64,000 bases of DNA from Oegoconia quadripuncta (GCA_949316235.1 OX438758.1:9147731-9211730); one strand, 5' to 3'. Counted from the stretch's first letter, positions 42,106 to 53,354 are shown. Numbers and translations are program-made. The notes: generated by a model from the letters alone, not told the origin.

Positions 42106-42999
42106 CCGCCGGAGGGGAGTTTAATGTTTAAAATAGCCATTTAATTTATTACCAAGGCCCATTATTAATTAAGGTGAATATTTAGATTTTTATAGCAAAT
42201 TACAGCTTAAGACCTGTTGAATAGATCATGGTTTAGCACCACTCTACCAATAGGAGTTCCTGCATAGTTTCCTAAATAAGCCGAACTGTTTGCGAACTAT
42301 GCAGTTAATTATTAATTAAAGTATTTATATTTATTTATATATATATGTCGTCGTAGATGGGTGGGTTAGGGGGTGTGTGGGCGTTGCTAGCGACCGGGAC
42401 GGTACCAGTCGCGTGGTAAGGGTGGCTCGGGCAATAGCGATGTTATTGCAAGCTACTATAGGCAAATCTAATACGTATTCACATTCGATTATAATCATGG
42501 AACCTGAGATGCTTTCTGTTGAAGAGAAAACATGTGCACGCCCCTCGTGCCACACAACTTGGCCCTCGCGTGCAGTCTGTGGAATTCAACCGGAGTAGTC
42601 TACAATTTCTCCATGCCCAAATCCCATGATCAACTTCTTACTAGCTAACGACTCATTCCTCCAAGCGTCAGTGATAGTAGGTAATCAAATCACTCACAGT
42701 CGGTGATGTGTTCAGTGGAGCTCCGACTCCTTTGAAGGCTCGCAGTAAAGTGTGCCCCATTTTCGATGTGAAGACCTTATATTACTGTTAACGTCGTCAC
42801 CGCGCCGTTTCCGGCATTACCAGCGCCACCAGGTTTACTTCACATTAGAAACCGCGTATTATGATAGTCAGTTGACTGTTTGACTAATGAATTCTATCGT
42901 TAATTTATCGCTATCTGCGACATATATTTATATTAGTAAGTAAATCTATTAATATGATATTATTATTATATTTATGCATACTTATCTATAATTATCTCT
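42106..42999. other. Unassigned sequence with a G+C-richer patch
   Basis: 42340-42600 and 42680-42850 are richer in G+C than the flanks. Overlapping frames exist on both strands at 42331-42598, but neither shows a recognisable family. I do not call a gene. Confidence 0.4.
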
Positions 43000-43210
43000 T
43001 TAGTTGGTAGTATCGTGCACCCTACCTGTTTTTCTACCTACAAATGTCCCATAGCTGTGGTTTGACTGGAAGAGATAAGACCGCCTAATTGTGTTCTATT
43101 GTTATCATCAAAAATTATTGTAAATTATTTTGCGCAATAAAGAGTATTTGTATTGTATTGTATTGTATTGTATTGCATTGCATTGCATTGCATTGCATTG
43201 CATTGTATTG
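43000..43210 (+). mobile_element. Retroposon-F 3' end with (TATTG)5(CATTG)6 tail
   Basis: CACCCTACCTGTTTTTCTAC, AAATTATTTTGCGCAATAAA, AGAGTATTTG and then five TATTG units (43151-43175), six CATTG units (43176-43205) and one TATTG. It is the inverted counterpart of the ends at 11149 and 40481. A CR1/L2-like element ending in short repeats is plausible. Confidence 0.8.
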
Positions 43211-43830
43211 TTTTGTATTAATTAAATTGTGACTATGATTTAACTAAGCATATTCCTTTCCACGAATAATAACACTGCTGACTATGCGTAACAAAAAATA
43301 AAAGAAATAATATTTTTTTTAAAAGCATTACGCACAATTTGCCAACCCTACAAGGGTTCTTTTCTTTTCTTTTCGGTGCAAAAAGAGCAATTCGGGTCAC
43401 GTTTTGGCTGTTCTTTTTTCGCCTTCAAGTCCCGTAAGTACATGCTCACGAGTCCGTGATTGTAATTGTTGCATTCATTGTTCTCTGAGATAAACGCGGA
43501 CAGGCCACGGTCTTTAATTAAAATTTTGTACCTTGCATGGGAAATTGGTTCAGCTTTTGGTACCTTTTTGCCAGTGGCGACTTTAAAAAAGACTTTGTTT
43601 TTTTTTTCTTATTATTTTTTGGATATTGTTCGTAAATACAATGTTCTACAAAATAAAGTTTTGTAAAAGCAACCATTTTTTTTTTCAATACTGTTTTTAC
43701 CTACGTGCCTATGTACCATGGTCCGGCCGAGTGAGTAATATTGAAGTGCTGCGACGAGCCAATGTCGGCGGCAGTGAGGCATAGGTACTTAATGCGTCGG
43801 CATTCTGTAGTGACTGTGGTTATCACGCAT
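43211..43830. other. Unassigned sequence
   Basis: Homopolymer T tracts near 43590 and 43677; no gene or repeat end is recognised. Confidence 0.4.
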
Positions 43831-43893
43831 GGCGGAATAGAAGATACGTTTCGCCACCCTCACCAAGTATGTGTCATAATCTATCACGCGGGT
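43831..43893. repeat. Left arm of a 60-bp inverted repeat
   Basis: GGCGGAATAGAAGATACG... pairs with 44320-44384 at about 90% or better by eye. The arms enclose a SINE-B copy and a 5S-SINE tail. Confidence 0.75.
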
Positions 43894-43946
43894 CCAATGT
43901 GGATTAGTTGTCATACTAGAGGCCACCTAACAGTGTTTATAGTTTT

Positions 43947-44203
43947 CGACCTAGTGTAGTGGGTAGAAACTCTAACTGCTACCAGAATGTCGCGTGTTCG
44001 AATCACTCTAGGGGCATATGTATGTCTGATGAATACAGACATGTGATCCCGAGTTATGGATGTTTTTTATTCATATATGTATTCATTTACAAAAAAAATG
44101 TATTTATGTAGTTTATCAATCATCTGGTATCCATACAAGCCTAGTTGCTTAGTGTGTAACTAGATGGTACTGTGTGTATGTGCAAAGATTTTATTGTTAT
44201 TAT
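43947..44203 (+). repeat. SINE-B, full length
   Basis: Head CGACCTAGTGTAGTGGGTAG, B box-like GTGTTCGAATCAC (mutated), body and (ATT)n tail. The 5' flank (43895-43946, including CATACTAGAGGCCACCTAAC) is repeated inverted at 47300-47390, which also has a SINE-B head. So the two loci share more than the SINE. Confidence 0.8.
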
Positions 44204-44204
44204 T

Positions 44205-44322
44205 ATTGTTCATACAAGTCACTCCAGTTGGCCACAACTGCCTTCAATTGGAAACAACCGGGAAAGATTATGACGCACAGAAAGACTCGTATACAGATGT
44301 CACTATAAGTCACCCGCGTGGT
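44205..44322 (-). repeat. 5S-headed SINE, 3' part, copy 3
   Basis: The complement matches 46736-46850 from the GGTGACTTATAGTGAC block (end of the 5S box C region) through TCCCGGTTGTTTCCAATTGA to CTGGAGTGACTTGTATGAAC. The 5S-like head is cut off. Confidence 0.7.
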
Positions 44323-44384
44323 AGATTATGACACATACGTGGTGAGGGTGGCGAAATGTATCTTCTATTCCGAATTAGAGGAGG
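44320..44384. repeat. Right arm of a 60-bp inverted repeat
   Basis: CCCGCGTGGTAGATTATGAC... to TGTATCTTCTATTCCG, complementary to 43831-43893. Confidence 0.75.
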
Positions 44385-44745
44385 GCAAACGAAAGCTTGG
44401 TGGTCAACTCCTCAGCTATAAGGATATTCAGAAGCGCCGTATGAAAAGATGCAACATTAAGTTGTCTCGATAGGAAGGCTTGGCAGCACAGTCACAAGGT
44501 GCATAGAGAAAGCGATTTCGATGACCCACGTAAAGCTGACCTCGACGCTAAACGCGACGAGCTGAAAACCCGCCCAGTCACTGCCATTCATTATCACTAC
44601 TTAGAAGGTGTGCTTATGTGCCCATAATGCGCACAGGAGTTCACCGCAAAGATCAGCTAGGCCATCTTCAAGCGCACCAGCGCCAAATGGACTATATAGG
44701 AGTTGAAGCCGTCGCCATGGCCGAAATGGGTCGGCTGCATAATCA
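44372..44745 (+). pseudogene. LINE-E ORF2 C-terminal relic with zinc-finger-like end
   Basis: Frames read [20 protein letters not shown], then after a stop and a frameshift KAWQHSHKVHRES, then CP.CAQEFTAKI. The GEL..GKR..GG....YKD...R.MK pattern followed by W and a C2H2-like tail is typical of the C-terminus of one group of non-LTR element proteins. At least one frameshift and several stops make it non-functional. A shorter copy is at 56320-56447. Confidence 0.65.
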
Positions 44746-45411
44746 CTTCTTTTCTCTCCAATTTCGTAAAGATCCAATATTACGTTAGCTAATCATTTAA
44801 GATAGCCCTGTATGAATATCTATGACGCCGCCTGTACAAAGTTTTTCTCAGATGAAAATATTTTCTGTTTAGACTTTTACTTGTGAATATAAGGAAAGAA
44901 CGAGCGACAGAATAATCGAGCAGACTAGTTTGCTACCACATCCACCCACAATGGGTAAGCAATTTTATTCAAAATAGGTGATTTCCACACGGTGGTCGGT
45001 CGACACTAATTTATTCATAGAACCTCTCGGTGTCCAGACACTCCCCAGTGTCCATGTCGCTCTAGGCTAATGTCGTACCCTCAATTACGTCATAACACGT
45101 CCACCGTTGTGATTTGTTGAGAATTTTAATGGAGCTCTATGTCTAGTTGGTCTATGAGGTAGTTGTACCGTATCAATTTTTATTTGAAATATCTATGGAA
45201 AGATAAGCTACAGCTTATGGAGACATGATCTGTAATGAGATGAGAATCGAGGTCGTGGACGTAGATTTGAAAGTAGCAGCCTAAAGTGGAAATGGCCGGT
45301 CATTTTAACTGTTACAAAATCGATAATCGTTGGAACAGCGAGCCCTGATTTCTTGAATGAATGAAGCGAGCGACTTTCCGAGATGTATCCATAACAATCT
45401 ATCTTTTTCTC
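44746..45411. other. Unassigned sequence
   Basis: No recognised feature. Confidence 0.4.
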
Positions 45412-45742
45412 CTTTTTTTTATTCACGACGGGTTCGTACTTGACCTCAATCACACCTGATGTTAAGTGAAGATGAGGTCGAAGGTGGAAGCGTACTGACC
45501 CGGAAACCCCAACACATTTGGGGGACTGGCTATCTTATCTCTGACAACCGGAACACAACAATGCTATTAACATTGCTGCTTGGCAGCAGATTTAGATAGG
45601 ATGGTGGTAGCTAGCCAGGCGGATATTTAAAATACCCTACCACCAATCAAATCGAGTACTTAAACATGTACCCCGCTGGGGATCGAACCCACGACCTCCG
45701 AATCGTAAACCCAATGTTGTTTACATTGAGTCACGGAGGCGG
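45412..45742 (-). repeat. SINE-A, full length
   Basis: The plus strand runs from the poly(T) and ATTCACGACGGGTTCGTACT through CCGGAAACCCCAACACATTT and TAGCTAGCCAGGCGGATATT to GGGGATCGAACCCACGACC (B-box complement) and GAGTCACGGAGGCGG (head). Confidence 0.85.
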
Positions 45743-45751
45743 ATCTCAATC

Positions 45752-45870
45752 TAGAGTAAACTCGCTTTTAGTGATAAGGCCGCCAAATTGTACTATCCCC
45801 TTTTTTCTTATTTCTTTTTATGCTTCTTATTGTTGTTCAATAAAGAATATTTTGTTTGTTTGTTTGTTTG
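45752..45870 (+). mobile_element. Retroposon-F-like 3' end with (TTTG)n tail
   Basis: CTCGCTTTTAGTGATAAGGC, CGCCAAATTGTACTATCCCC, TTCAATAAAGAATATTTTG and then (TTTG)5. It uses a different tail unit from 43000. Confidence 0.65.
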
Positions 45871-45879
45871 TAATGCCGA

Positions 45880-46015
45880 GACGCACGGAATTCTCTTCAA
45901 GCGTCGGTTTTTCCAAAATTCTACAATCTGGAATCTTCAAGAACATTTACTGAGATTGCTTTATCTTCCACCACATGTGTGCCTGTGGTGAAACGCATAT
46001 CCAGTATTTCATAAG
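45880..46015 (+). mobile_element. LINE-B 3' end, degenerate
   Basis: GGAATTCTCTTCAAGCG, GGAATCTTCAAGAACA, TTTACTGAGATTGCTTTATC and GTGGTGAAACGCATATCCAG. Follows the LINE-B pattern with deletions. Confidence 0.5.
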
Positions 46016-46604
46016 AAAAAATATAAACTTCATAATTTTGTTTCCATTTTCCATCTCGCCTTATTTGCAATGATTAAGATTTTATTAGAATTTTGCAAGC
46101 AATATTTTTAAAAATAAGCTAGGAGACACAAGTTGAATAAGGAAATATTGTAACCTTCCTGTGTAAAGTTAAGGGGCTAAAAAATCATCAGAACAACTTT
46201 AAAGAAATCGAATTCAAGTCCACAAAAATTACAGTAGTTGCAACGCCCTAATATCTAATATGGTTTTATTGAAAGATTTTTTAAGTGAAAAATAAATAAT
46301 AATTTTATATTTGAAAGAGAAATCTAAATGACGTAGTATTTTTATAATCCTCGGATTGTATTTAGCAGAGTAAAATATAACCCGGCGAAAAAATAATTAG
46401 CAAATTAGGTAGGTACCAATCTACCTACTTTTAAAAATACATTTAACTGTGTATTAACTGTGTAAAAACCACAAATCATTCATCAAATATTCTGGGGCTA
46501 GGCTAGGCTGGCCCTACTCTGAAACTGAATGCCACTTTGATATTATTATGTTTAATTCCTCAGAGGCTTTCTAGATTTTCAATATGTTATTAAACAAATT
46601 GCAT
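46016..46604. other. Unassigned A+T-rich sequence
   Basis: No recognised feature. Confidence 0.4.
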
Positions 46605-46661
46605 TCGAGCAGTAGCAAGTAGCAGTCGTCGCTGCGGGCGGCTGCGTTTACGCAGAGCAAT
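46605..46661. repeat. G+C-rich short repeat, copy 1
   Basis: GAGCAGTAGCAAGTAGC, GTCGTCGCTGCGGGCGGCTG and CGTTTACGCAGAGCAAT match 48130-48195 closely. The A+T-rich neighbourhood makes it stand out. Confidence 0.6.
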
Positions 46662-46835
46662 GTGGGCCCGCAACGGCACTCGCTATTCGTTTTTGATTAT
46701 TAAAGTTAAGCAATATCTCACACCGTCAGTTCTTGGTTCGGTGACTTATAGTGACATTTTTATACGAGTGTTTCTGTGCGTCGTAGTCGTCCCGGTTGTT
46801 TCCAATTGATGGCCTACTGGAGTGACTTGTATGAA
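46662..46835 (+). repeat. 5S-headed SINE, copy 2
   Basis: ATTAAAGTTAAGCAATATC, CACCGTCAGTTCTTGGTTCG and GTGACTTATAG (about 46700-46750) follow box A, intermediate element and box C of 5S rRNA with more changes than copy 1. The body matches the inverted copy at 44205. Confidence 0.7.
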
Positions 46836-46837
46836 CA

Positions 46838-46982
46838 ATAATAATAACAATATAATCTTTGCACATACACACAGTATCATCTGGTTTCACACTAAGCAAT
46901 TAGGCTTTGTATGGATACCAGATGAACTACACAAATACATTTTTTTTGTAAATGAATACATATATGAATAAAAAACATCCAT
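46838..46982 (-). repeat. SINE-B 3' half
   Basis: The plus strand has (AAT)n, CTTTGCACATACACACAGTA, GATACCAGATGAACTACAC and a T-run, ending AAAAAACATCCA. The head is missing. Faces the plus copy at 46985. Confidence 0.75.
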
Positions 46983-46984
46983 TT

Positions 46985-47196
46985 AACGACCTGTTTGGTG
47001 TAGTGATTAGTTTGTGTGATGAATACAGACATGTGTTTCCGAGTTATGGATGTTTTTCATAAGTATATGTATTTGTTTCAAAAAAAAAAATATATTCGTG
47101 TAGTTTATCAACCATGTGGTATCTATAATACAAGCTTAGTTGCTTAGTGTGGAACTAGATGGCGCTGTGTGAATGTTCAAAGATATTTATTTATAA
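46985..47196 (+). repeat. SINE-B with B-box deletion
   Basis: The head CGACCTGTTTGGTGTAGTGA is joined directly to TTTGTGTGATGAATACAGAC, so the B-box region (about 40 bp) is missing. The body and tail are otherwise usual. Confidence 0.8.
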
Positions 47197-47204
47197 TTAA
47201 CTAG

Positions 47205-47390
47205 GGATCACAAGTCTATATTCATCATACAAACGTATACCCCTAGCGTGATTCGAACACGCGACATTTTGGTATAGCAGTTAGAGTTTCTACCCACTAC
47301 ACTAGTTTGAAAACTATAAAGACTGTTAGGTGGCCTCTAGTATGACAACTAACCCACATTGGATCGCCGTGGTAGATTATGACACATACC
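47205..47390 (-). repeat. SINE-B head plus shared 5' flank
   Basis: The plus strand shows ATTCATCATACAAACG, GCGTGATTCGAACACGCGAC and CCACTACACTAG, followed by GTTAGGTGGCCTCTAGTATG and GTAGATTATGACACATAC. The last two blocks are the complement of 43856-43930. Hence a unit larger than the SINE was copied. Confidence 0.7.
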
Positions 47391-47504
47391 GTCGCCTAGT
47401 GAAAACAGGCTGGTCCCAAGGACATAAGGTTGCTGAGGATGAATGGACTCGAAGAAAATTTGAAATTGGTTAGTATAACGGATGGGACCAACTCACATAC
47501 TTTT

Positions 47505-47714
47505 ACAAAAGCATTTTTTACCTAATTTTATTACTTATGTGCATTTATCCGACTCGAAAACATCGTGAGGAAACCTGCATGCCAGAGAAATAAAAATTCT
47601 AATGTCCCCAACCCGTACTGGGCCAGCGTGGTAGACTATGGCCCATACTCCCTCATTAACGAGGGCAGGCCTATAATATCCATGCAGTGGGATGTTTACA
47701 GGCTGATGATGAGG
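47505..47714 (+). repeat. SINE-C, body and 3' end
   Basis: CCGACTCGAAAACATCGTGA, GGAAACCTGCATGCCAG, CCAACCCGTACTGGGCCAGC and GTGGGATGTTTACAGGCTGA, then GATGA tail. Head missing. Confidence 0.8.
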
Positions 47715-47795
47715 TACTAACCTATCTACTGGAGTGACCTGTTACTCAATAGACTACGTACCAAGATCTTTACATGACTAAGTGGGGCTATACGG

Positions 47796-47942
47796 GTGAC
47801 AACAGGATGCTTGTGCGACGTCCTACCACAAATTATGGGGCGTCTTCTCAGCTTCTCTGAGGGTCCCGACACTTGTACACGACAGGACCTCTACGAAGCC
47901 ACAAAGAAAGCCGCAGCCGCGTTTTGGTTATCAAAAAACTGA
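47796..47942 (+). pseudogene. LINE ORF2 C-terminal relic
   Basis: One open frame ending TGA encodes LPQIMGRLLSF, then GPDTCTRQDLYEATKKAA and FWLSKN. The Q.M.HLL..C..........DL..AT..A pattern is that of the C-terminal end of non-LTR RT proteins. Cysteine and histidine positions normally present are partly lost, so it is not functional. Confidence 0.5.
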
Positions 47943-48129
47943 TTTTTTGCTGTCCACTCGCTATTAAAGACGCCTAATTCAAAAGGCCTATCACAACTCA
48001 ACAAGCCAGAACACAATTTAAATAAATCACAATAGAATCACAATACCACACACAAAAATCGTTAGTCAGCGACAAACTAATAGGATAATGAGACAATATT
48101 ACAAATCATTTTTTCTATTTACAACAAAC

Positions 48130-48195
48130 AAATTGTTTTCGAGCGGTAGCGACAGTAGCGGCCGTCGCTGGCGGCTGCGTTTGCGCAGGGCAATT
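48130..48195. repeat. G+C-rich short repeat, copy 2
   Basis: GAGCGGTAGCGACAGTAGCG, CCGTCGCTGGCGGCTGCG and TTTGCGCAGGGCAAT, partner of 46605-46661. Confidence 0.6.
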
Positions 48196-48210
48196 ATATG
48201 GAGCCGGCGC

Positions 48211-48697
48211 AAGCGACCGAAATCGCTCGGGGCGTAAGGCTTTGATAGACGTTAATTGTCCATGGGAGATTAAGGTTTTAGTAATTATTATAGGCTCTTG
48301 ATGGAGAAATTGTAATGGATTTATATTTATACGAAAATGTTAAAGTTCCTTGCCCGCTAGGAGTTAAAGATCGAATAAAGTTGTTAGATAAAGGTGTCGA
48401 TTTGTTTGACACATGTTTAAATGTAGACTAATCTTCTCTTTTTTGACTACAAGAAAACCAAAAGGCTGACATGAAATTTTAGTCCTGTCAGTTCGTTCAG
48501 AAATCATAACTTAATTAACATAATGCGAGGGACTTATTTGTTAATTAATTGCTTCTATGATATGCTAAAAAATATTAGTATACTCTAGTAAATCAAATAG
48601 AGGCATCGGCAAATGGTGTTTTGGCGAAAAATGACATTGGTGAGTAATTCTTTCGGACACCAGTTTTTCGAGATACCGTTGTGTTTTAATAGTCAAC
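48211..48697. other. Unassigned A+T-rich sequence
   Basis: No recognised feature. Confidence 0.4.
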
Positions 48698-48759
48698 CGA
48701 TCTCAAGCGTCAACTTAAGGTCATCTCAATCTTGAGAACAGTTTATTAATACGGGCCAT
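48698..48759. mobile_element. MITE-D right-end remnant
   Basis: GATCTCAAGCGTCAACTTAA, CTCAATCTTGAGAACAG and TTTATTAATACGGGCC match the inner side and terminus of MITE-D. Confidence 0.65.
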
Positions 48760-49645
48760 AGTCTGTCTCAAACATAAATAACTTTTTGACATTGACGACC
48801 ATTTTCATAAGTGTCTGTAACATTTATTCACTTTACAGTTACTCGACAATAATATACAAAAGTATTTGAAAAAATAAAAAGAATACCATGGAAAGTAAAG
48901 ATCGGTGAGATACGTAACACGAAGCCTGAATGACATTCTTACATAATCTCATACAGTTGATTATCATGACGATTTACGTATAACTACTTGAGTATAAAAG
49001 CGAATCTCGTAAAATACTCGATAACTTGAACAAGTGTCGTTCTTTGATAATAGTAGGCACTACATAGACTGAAGTCAATGGAACAAAAATAATTATCTAA
49101 AAGGAGAAATCTTAAGGATTTGGACCAAAATTTTATACCACAAAATAATATATTATTTATTGCTCAACTGCCAGCGTTTGCCTCGTCTGTACATTTTTGT
49201 TCAAATTTAATTTAAATTTAATCCATTTATTGTTAACGGTTTTTAAATAAATACTCTTGATTTATACGACAGAATCTTGCGAATTACTGCTTTAACATTA
49301 AATTTTATTTGGCACGCTATAATGGTGCAAAATTTACGATTTAGTAAACAGTATCAAATAATCGTGGATTGCTTAACAAGGGACGAAAACGAGATATTGT
49401 GACACGAAAAGGCGAGCAAAGCGAGGGCGGATATAGTTCGAATGGCTGTTTATAGTATCGAGTAAAACACTACTTTTATTTCAACTGCGAAATAAAATAT
49501 GAGACCTATTTCGAATATACAACGAAATAGTTTTCCCGGCATGTGTTTAAAAACGTACTGTGTAGCTGGTAGTTTGTGGTGTTCTAAAAAAAAATTAAAT
49601 GAAACCCTACTTTAGTTTTATCCCGATATTTTATCCCTGGTGAAC

Positions 49646-49648
<3 letters not shown>
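48760..49648. other. Unassigned A+T-rich sequence
   Basis: No recognised feature. Confidence 0.4.

Positions 49649-49676
<28 letters not shown>
49649..49676. repeat. (AC)14 microsatellite
   Basis: 28 bp of uninterrupted AC. Confidence 0.95.
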
Positions 49677-49677
<1 letters not shown>

Positions 49678-50379
49678 ACATAAAACAATGTAAAAATGCA
49701 TTTAAAAAGTACTTTAAAGATGGAATTATGTAGGAAGTGACTTTCCAACAAATTTTATATCGATAGAGAGACACATGTCTACTTGCTTTCGCACATAATT
49801 TTATGTATCTAGATATTTAAGTTACGTTACATACCTTTTGTAATAATGAATAACGCGGCGGGTCAGTGACCTCATTCGCACTACACACAAACCTTGACAG
49901 GTTTTTGTAGGCGTCTTATAGTGAAGATTGTTCAAATAATATTCTATGGATAAATAAACCAAAAAAAAAGTCCCTAGGGATAAAAATATGCACGTCCGTC
50001 TACGCAAAGCAAAAAAGGAAACGCAATACGTTTTAGTATTATTAGGTTATCAGAGGTAACACTTTACTCCCTCTCATACTGCAAGTCCCACTCCTGAGCG
50101 GCAGCAGATAAAAATACAATTGAAATAAAATTAAAACGGTTGGTGTCGCCGACAGAGAGCGGTGTAAAAAACTCATTTTATTTGTCCTCAAGACAGTTAT
50201 ACCGTATTCATAGTGGACGATTAAGGCCGAGGCGCACTCGAAGGCAGCGCCGTGAGACCTATTTTTAGTTTTATAGACACTTTGTTGACCGGGAGCGGTA
50301 CACTGTGTAAGAAAATTTTAGACGATAATACATAAAAAAAAAAGTTTATATATAGATCCTATAACTTCACGCCTTTTAT
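49677..50379. other. Unassigned A+T-rich sequence
   Basis: No recognised feature. Confidence 0.4.
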
Positions 50380-50550
50380 TCTAAATGGGGTGGTCAGAGA
50401 TATCTCAAACATTAGCGTTTGGGTATTTAGAGGGTTTATTAAGTCTATTGGATAACTTAAGATTTCTTTTTAAATACAGAACAAATAAAAAAAATGGTTC
50501 TGGCATTCGAGAAGCCTAAAAGAATTTTCGCGTGCTTTAGCATCAAATTT
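50380..50550. repeat. Repeat I, copy 1
   Basis: GAGGGTTTATTAAG, AACTTAAGATTTCTTTTTAA and ATTCGAGAAGCCT recur at 59697-59975, there as an inverted-repeat structure. Confidence 0.5.
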
Positions 50551-50799
50551 GTATTTGCACTAAGAAGTAAATTGTAATAAATATATGATAGTATGATTAT
50601 AATATATTAAAATTGTTTTTATTTCTAATACCTATTTATCACTAACTAATCAATCCAAGTTGCTTCCGTACAAATTTAACCTGACGCCTTTGTTCTAAAA
50701 AGCGATTGGCTTTCTGGCACTGCGCAGGCCGCTGCCGCGGCACGCTCGCTGCGCTTGCTCGGCTCGTGCGTTGTCTTTCAAGATCTAACCTAACCTAAA

Positions 50800-52265
50800 C
50801 CTATTGATCGTTTAGTTTAAACCGATTTTATAGTTTTTTTCTAGAAGCAATTTCGATGGCAAATGATGTTATGGCATGTGATAATTACGGCTTACAATGA
50901 TGATAACAAATTATGTTATTGAAATTGACTTTATGGGAAACAAAGTTTCCAGCATGTGACTTACATAGTAAACAATGAGTATGACATATGAAATTATGAG
51001 AAAAATATTATCTCTGTTGACCATTATAGCTGATGAAATTATGTCGAATGAAATTCTGGCAAATGAGTGTAAACGATAAATTCTACATTAAAAATACTTT
51101 TACAAACAAGCCTTTAATACTCCATCATGATTATCACATAATAATATTATTCTAGTACAAAGACGAGTAACATAAAGTCCACCAAGAAGTTCCTGTGGCA
51201 ATCTTCTTACTCCATCTTTAGACACTCGTTCATCATGTGTAATGGAAAGTGCTCATGACAACAAAATAAACTAGCCCAAATTTGACTATCTTGCCATTTG
51301 CCATCAGGGAGTTCCAGTCCTTAGATCCTGGCTCCAGATCAGCTCGATGACCCTGTCATCGACCTTACATAAATATATTAAATTTTAGGTCAATCAGATA
51401 CCAGCAAGTGGTTGAAAAATGGTTTACAAATTTTGAAGCGGACAATTATTTAGCATTGAAACGTAAAAAAAAAACTTGTAAAAATTTATAAGAAAATTTA
51501 TAATTATGTTGATATCACAGAAGTGTGTTTTAGCTGCTGACTCCTAGTCTACAAACGATGTACAGTATTGTTAAAGATATGTAATTCTGTACTAACTAAT
51601 TATCAATAAAAGTTTCTTGTTTGCCCCTCTAGTTCACTGACAACTGGCCAACCTTTTATATTCTTGAATAAGTATGGAGTTTATGTCTCTGTGAGAATTT
51701 CTTGGGAATTAAATAATAATTGAACATTATATTAGAATTTTATTAGTTAATACTTGTTGGTATTATTGCGTACTTTCCAAAGAAGCAGGTTATAGGAGAG
51801 TCAATATATTGAAGTTTTTATTACTTATAGTAGGTATTCAGTGCGAACATTCTTAAGTAGGTATCGTAGTAAAATATAAATTACATTAACACAGAAATTC
51901 AAGCTTGCATTTACAGTCGATTGATTTGATATTTGTTGCAGTATTTTTTTTCCTTAACAAATGATAACACAGTGGACGGGACTTTCCTTTTAAGTATTAA
52001 GTATAAGGAAGTCCAGCTCTTCGGTTTTAGTATCTACTTATTTTATTTTAATAAATAGAACCACGTCTCTTTCTGCGTGTGTGTGCGTCACGCATAGTGC
52101 GCGGGTATGAGTATTTGTTTTTTATTTATTGATGATGAAAATACATTTTTTAGTTAGCAAGCACAATACAAAAATACTTTATTGGACAACATAAAAGAAT
52201 AAAAACCAAAGAGTCAATATTTTGCATACTCGTTCAGTTCGACGACAATAATTCATATAAATAAA
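50800..52265. other. Unassigned A+T-rich sequence
   Basis: Preceded by a G+C-rich patch (50700-50790, GCGCAGGCCGCTGCCGCGG) with no frame I recognise. The rest is A+T-rich with no visible feature. Confidence 0.4.
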
Positions 52266-52642
52266 ATAATAAATAAATAAATATCCTTAGTCAGACACAC
52301 AGCGCCATCTAGTTCGACAGTAAGCAACTATATGCTTGTGTTGTGGATACCAGATGGTGGATATACTACATAAATACATTTTTTTTTTGTAAATATATTA
52401 TTTTTATAAATAATTATTATAAATTAAAACATCCATAACTCCGGTACACATGTCCGTATTCATCACACAAACATATGCCCATAGCATTTTTTGTAAATAA
52501 ATACATAAATAAATGAAAAACATCCATAACTCGGGAACACATGTCTGTATTCATCATACAAACTTATGCCCCTAGCGGGATTCGAACCCGCGACCTTTTG
52601 GTATAGCGGTCAGAATTTTTAACCACTACACCAAACAGGTCG
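52266..52642 (-). repeat. Two joined SINE-B copies
   Basis: The plus strand has a SINE-B body from (AAAT)n and CACAGCGCCATCTAGTTCGA to ATATGCCCATAGCA. At 52489 it restarts inside another copy (TTTTTTGTAAATAAATACAT) and runs to GCGGGATTCGAACCCGCGAC and CTACACCAAACAGGTCG. The A-T tract acts as the junction. Confidence 0.8.
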
Positions 52643-52925
52643 TCTGGAATATGGAATCCACTATACAAAATATTGTGTGTGTAATGTATAAAATTTGAAG
52701 CATTGCTTATGAATGGTTTAAACATGCGGAAAACCAATCAAAAAGTCGCACGTGGAATTGATTCGTATAGTAATTTAGTGAAAGTTCACCCTTGGTCGCC
52801 GTTAGTTGCGCCCTGTCATCAGGGCTGCATTCCGACCATGACGATAAGGTAACTGGTATAATAGTTTTTGCTCATCACTAAGAACATTCGCACTAAGAGG
52901 TTTGACTCTTCCTTCATAATGCGAA

Positions 52926-53048
52926 CAGCCAAATCTTCAAGAGCAGGGTGAATAGGCAGCTACTGAGATCGCGTGCTTCAACTTCGGCCACATCATCACT
53001 TCCCATCAGGTGAGATTGTGGTCAAATGCGTATCCAGTTAACCATAAA
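52926..53048 (+). mobile_element. LINE-B 3' end
   Basis: CAAATCTTCAAGAGCAGGGT, GAATAGGCAGCTACTGAGAT, CATCAGGTGAGATTGTGGTC and a poly(A). 5'-truncated. Confidence 0.75.
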
Positions 53049-53354
53049 AAAAAAACATAGAACTCTCTTCCGGCGTACGTCTATCCTGAATCCTTGCGTG
53101 ACCTTCAGCGTTCTTATTAGACTCATAGTTAGATACTAAGTTTCACTGTCATAAGTCATCCATTGGTAACACACGTAGATTAAAGACTTTTTGCATAGAT
53201 GAACTTTGTTGTTATTCTCTATGAAAAAGCATAGCATAGCATGGCTTTTGTAGTATTGATGGTATTGATGTAGCTAGCTCTCAATGACTACATTGGAATA
53301 GTTTTGCTTGAATGGATGCTTTGCTTTTTGGAATGGTCTTACAAAGATTTTATT
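53049..53354. other. Unassigned sequence
   Basis: No recognised feature. Confidence 0.4.

Noticed and set aside
42331..42598. Pair of overlapping open frames of 73-74 codons in a G+C-richer patch
   Set aside because: Both strands are open at once because of base composition. No motif, splice context or family is recognised.
43151..43210. CRISPR-like array
   Set aside because: The units are 5 bp with no spacers: a retroposon tail. No CRISPR array is expected or seen in this eukaryotic window.
50780..50805. Insect telomere repeat (CCTAA)n
   Set aside because: Only two or three imperfect units; too short to indicate telomeric DNA and common by chance in insect noncoding DNA.
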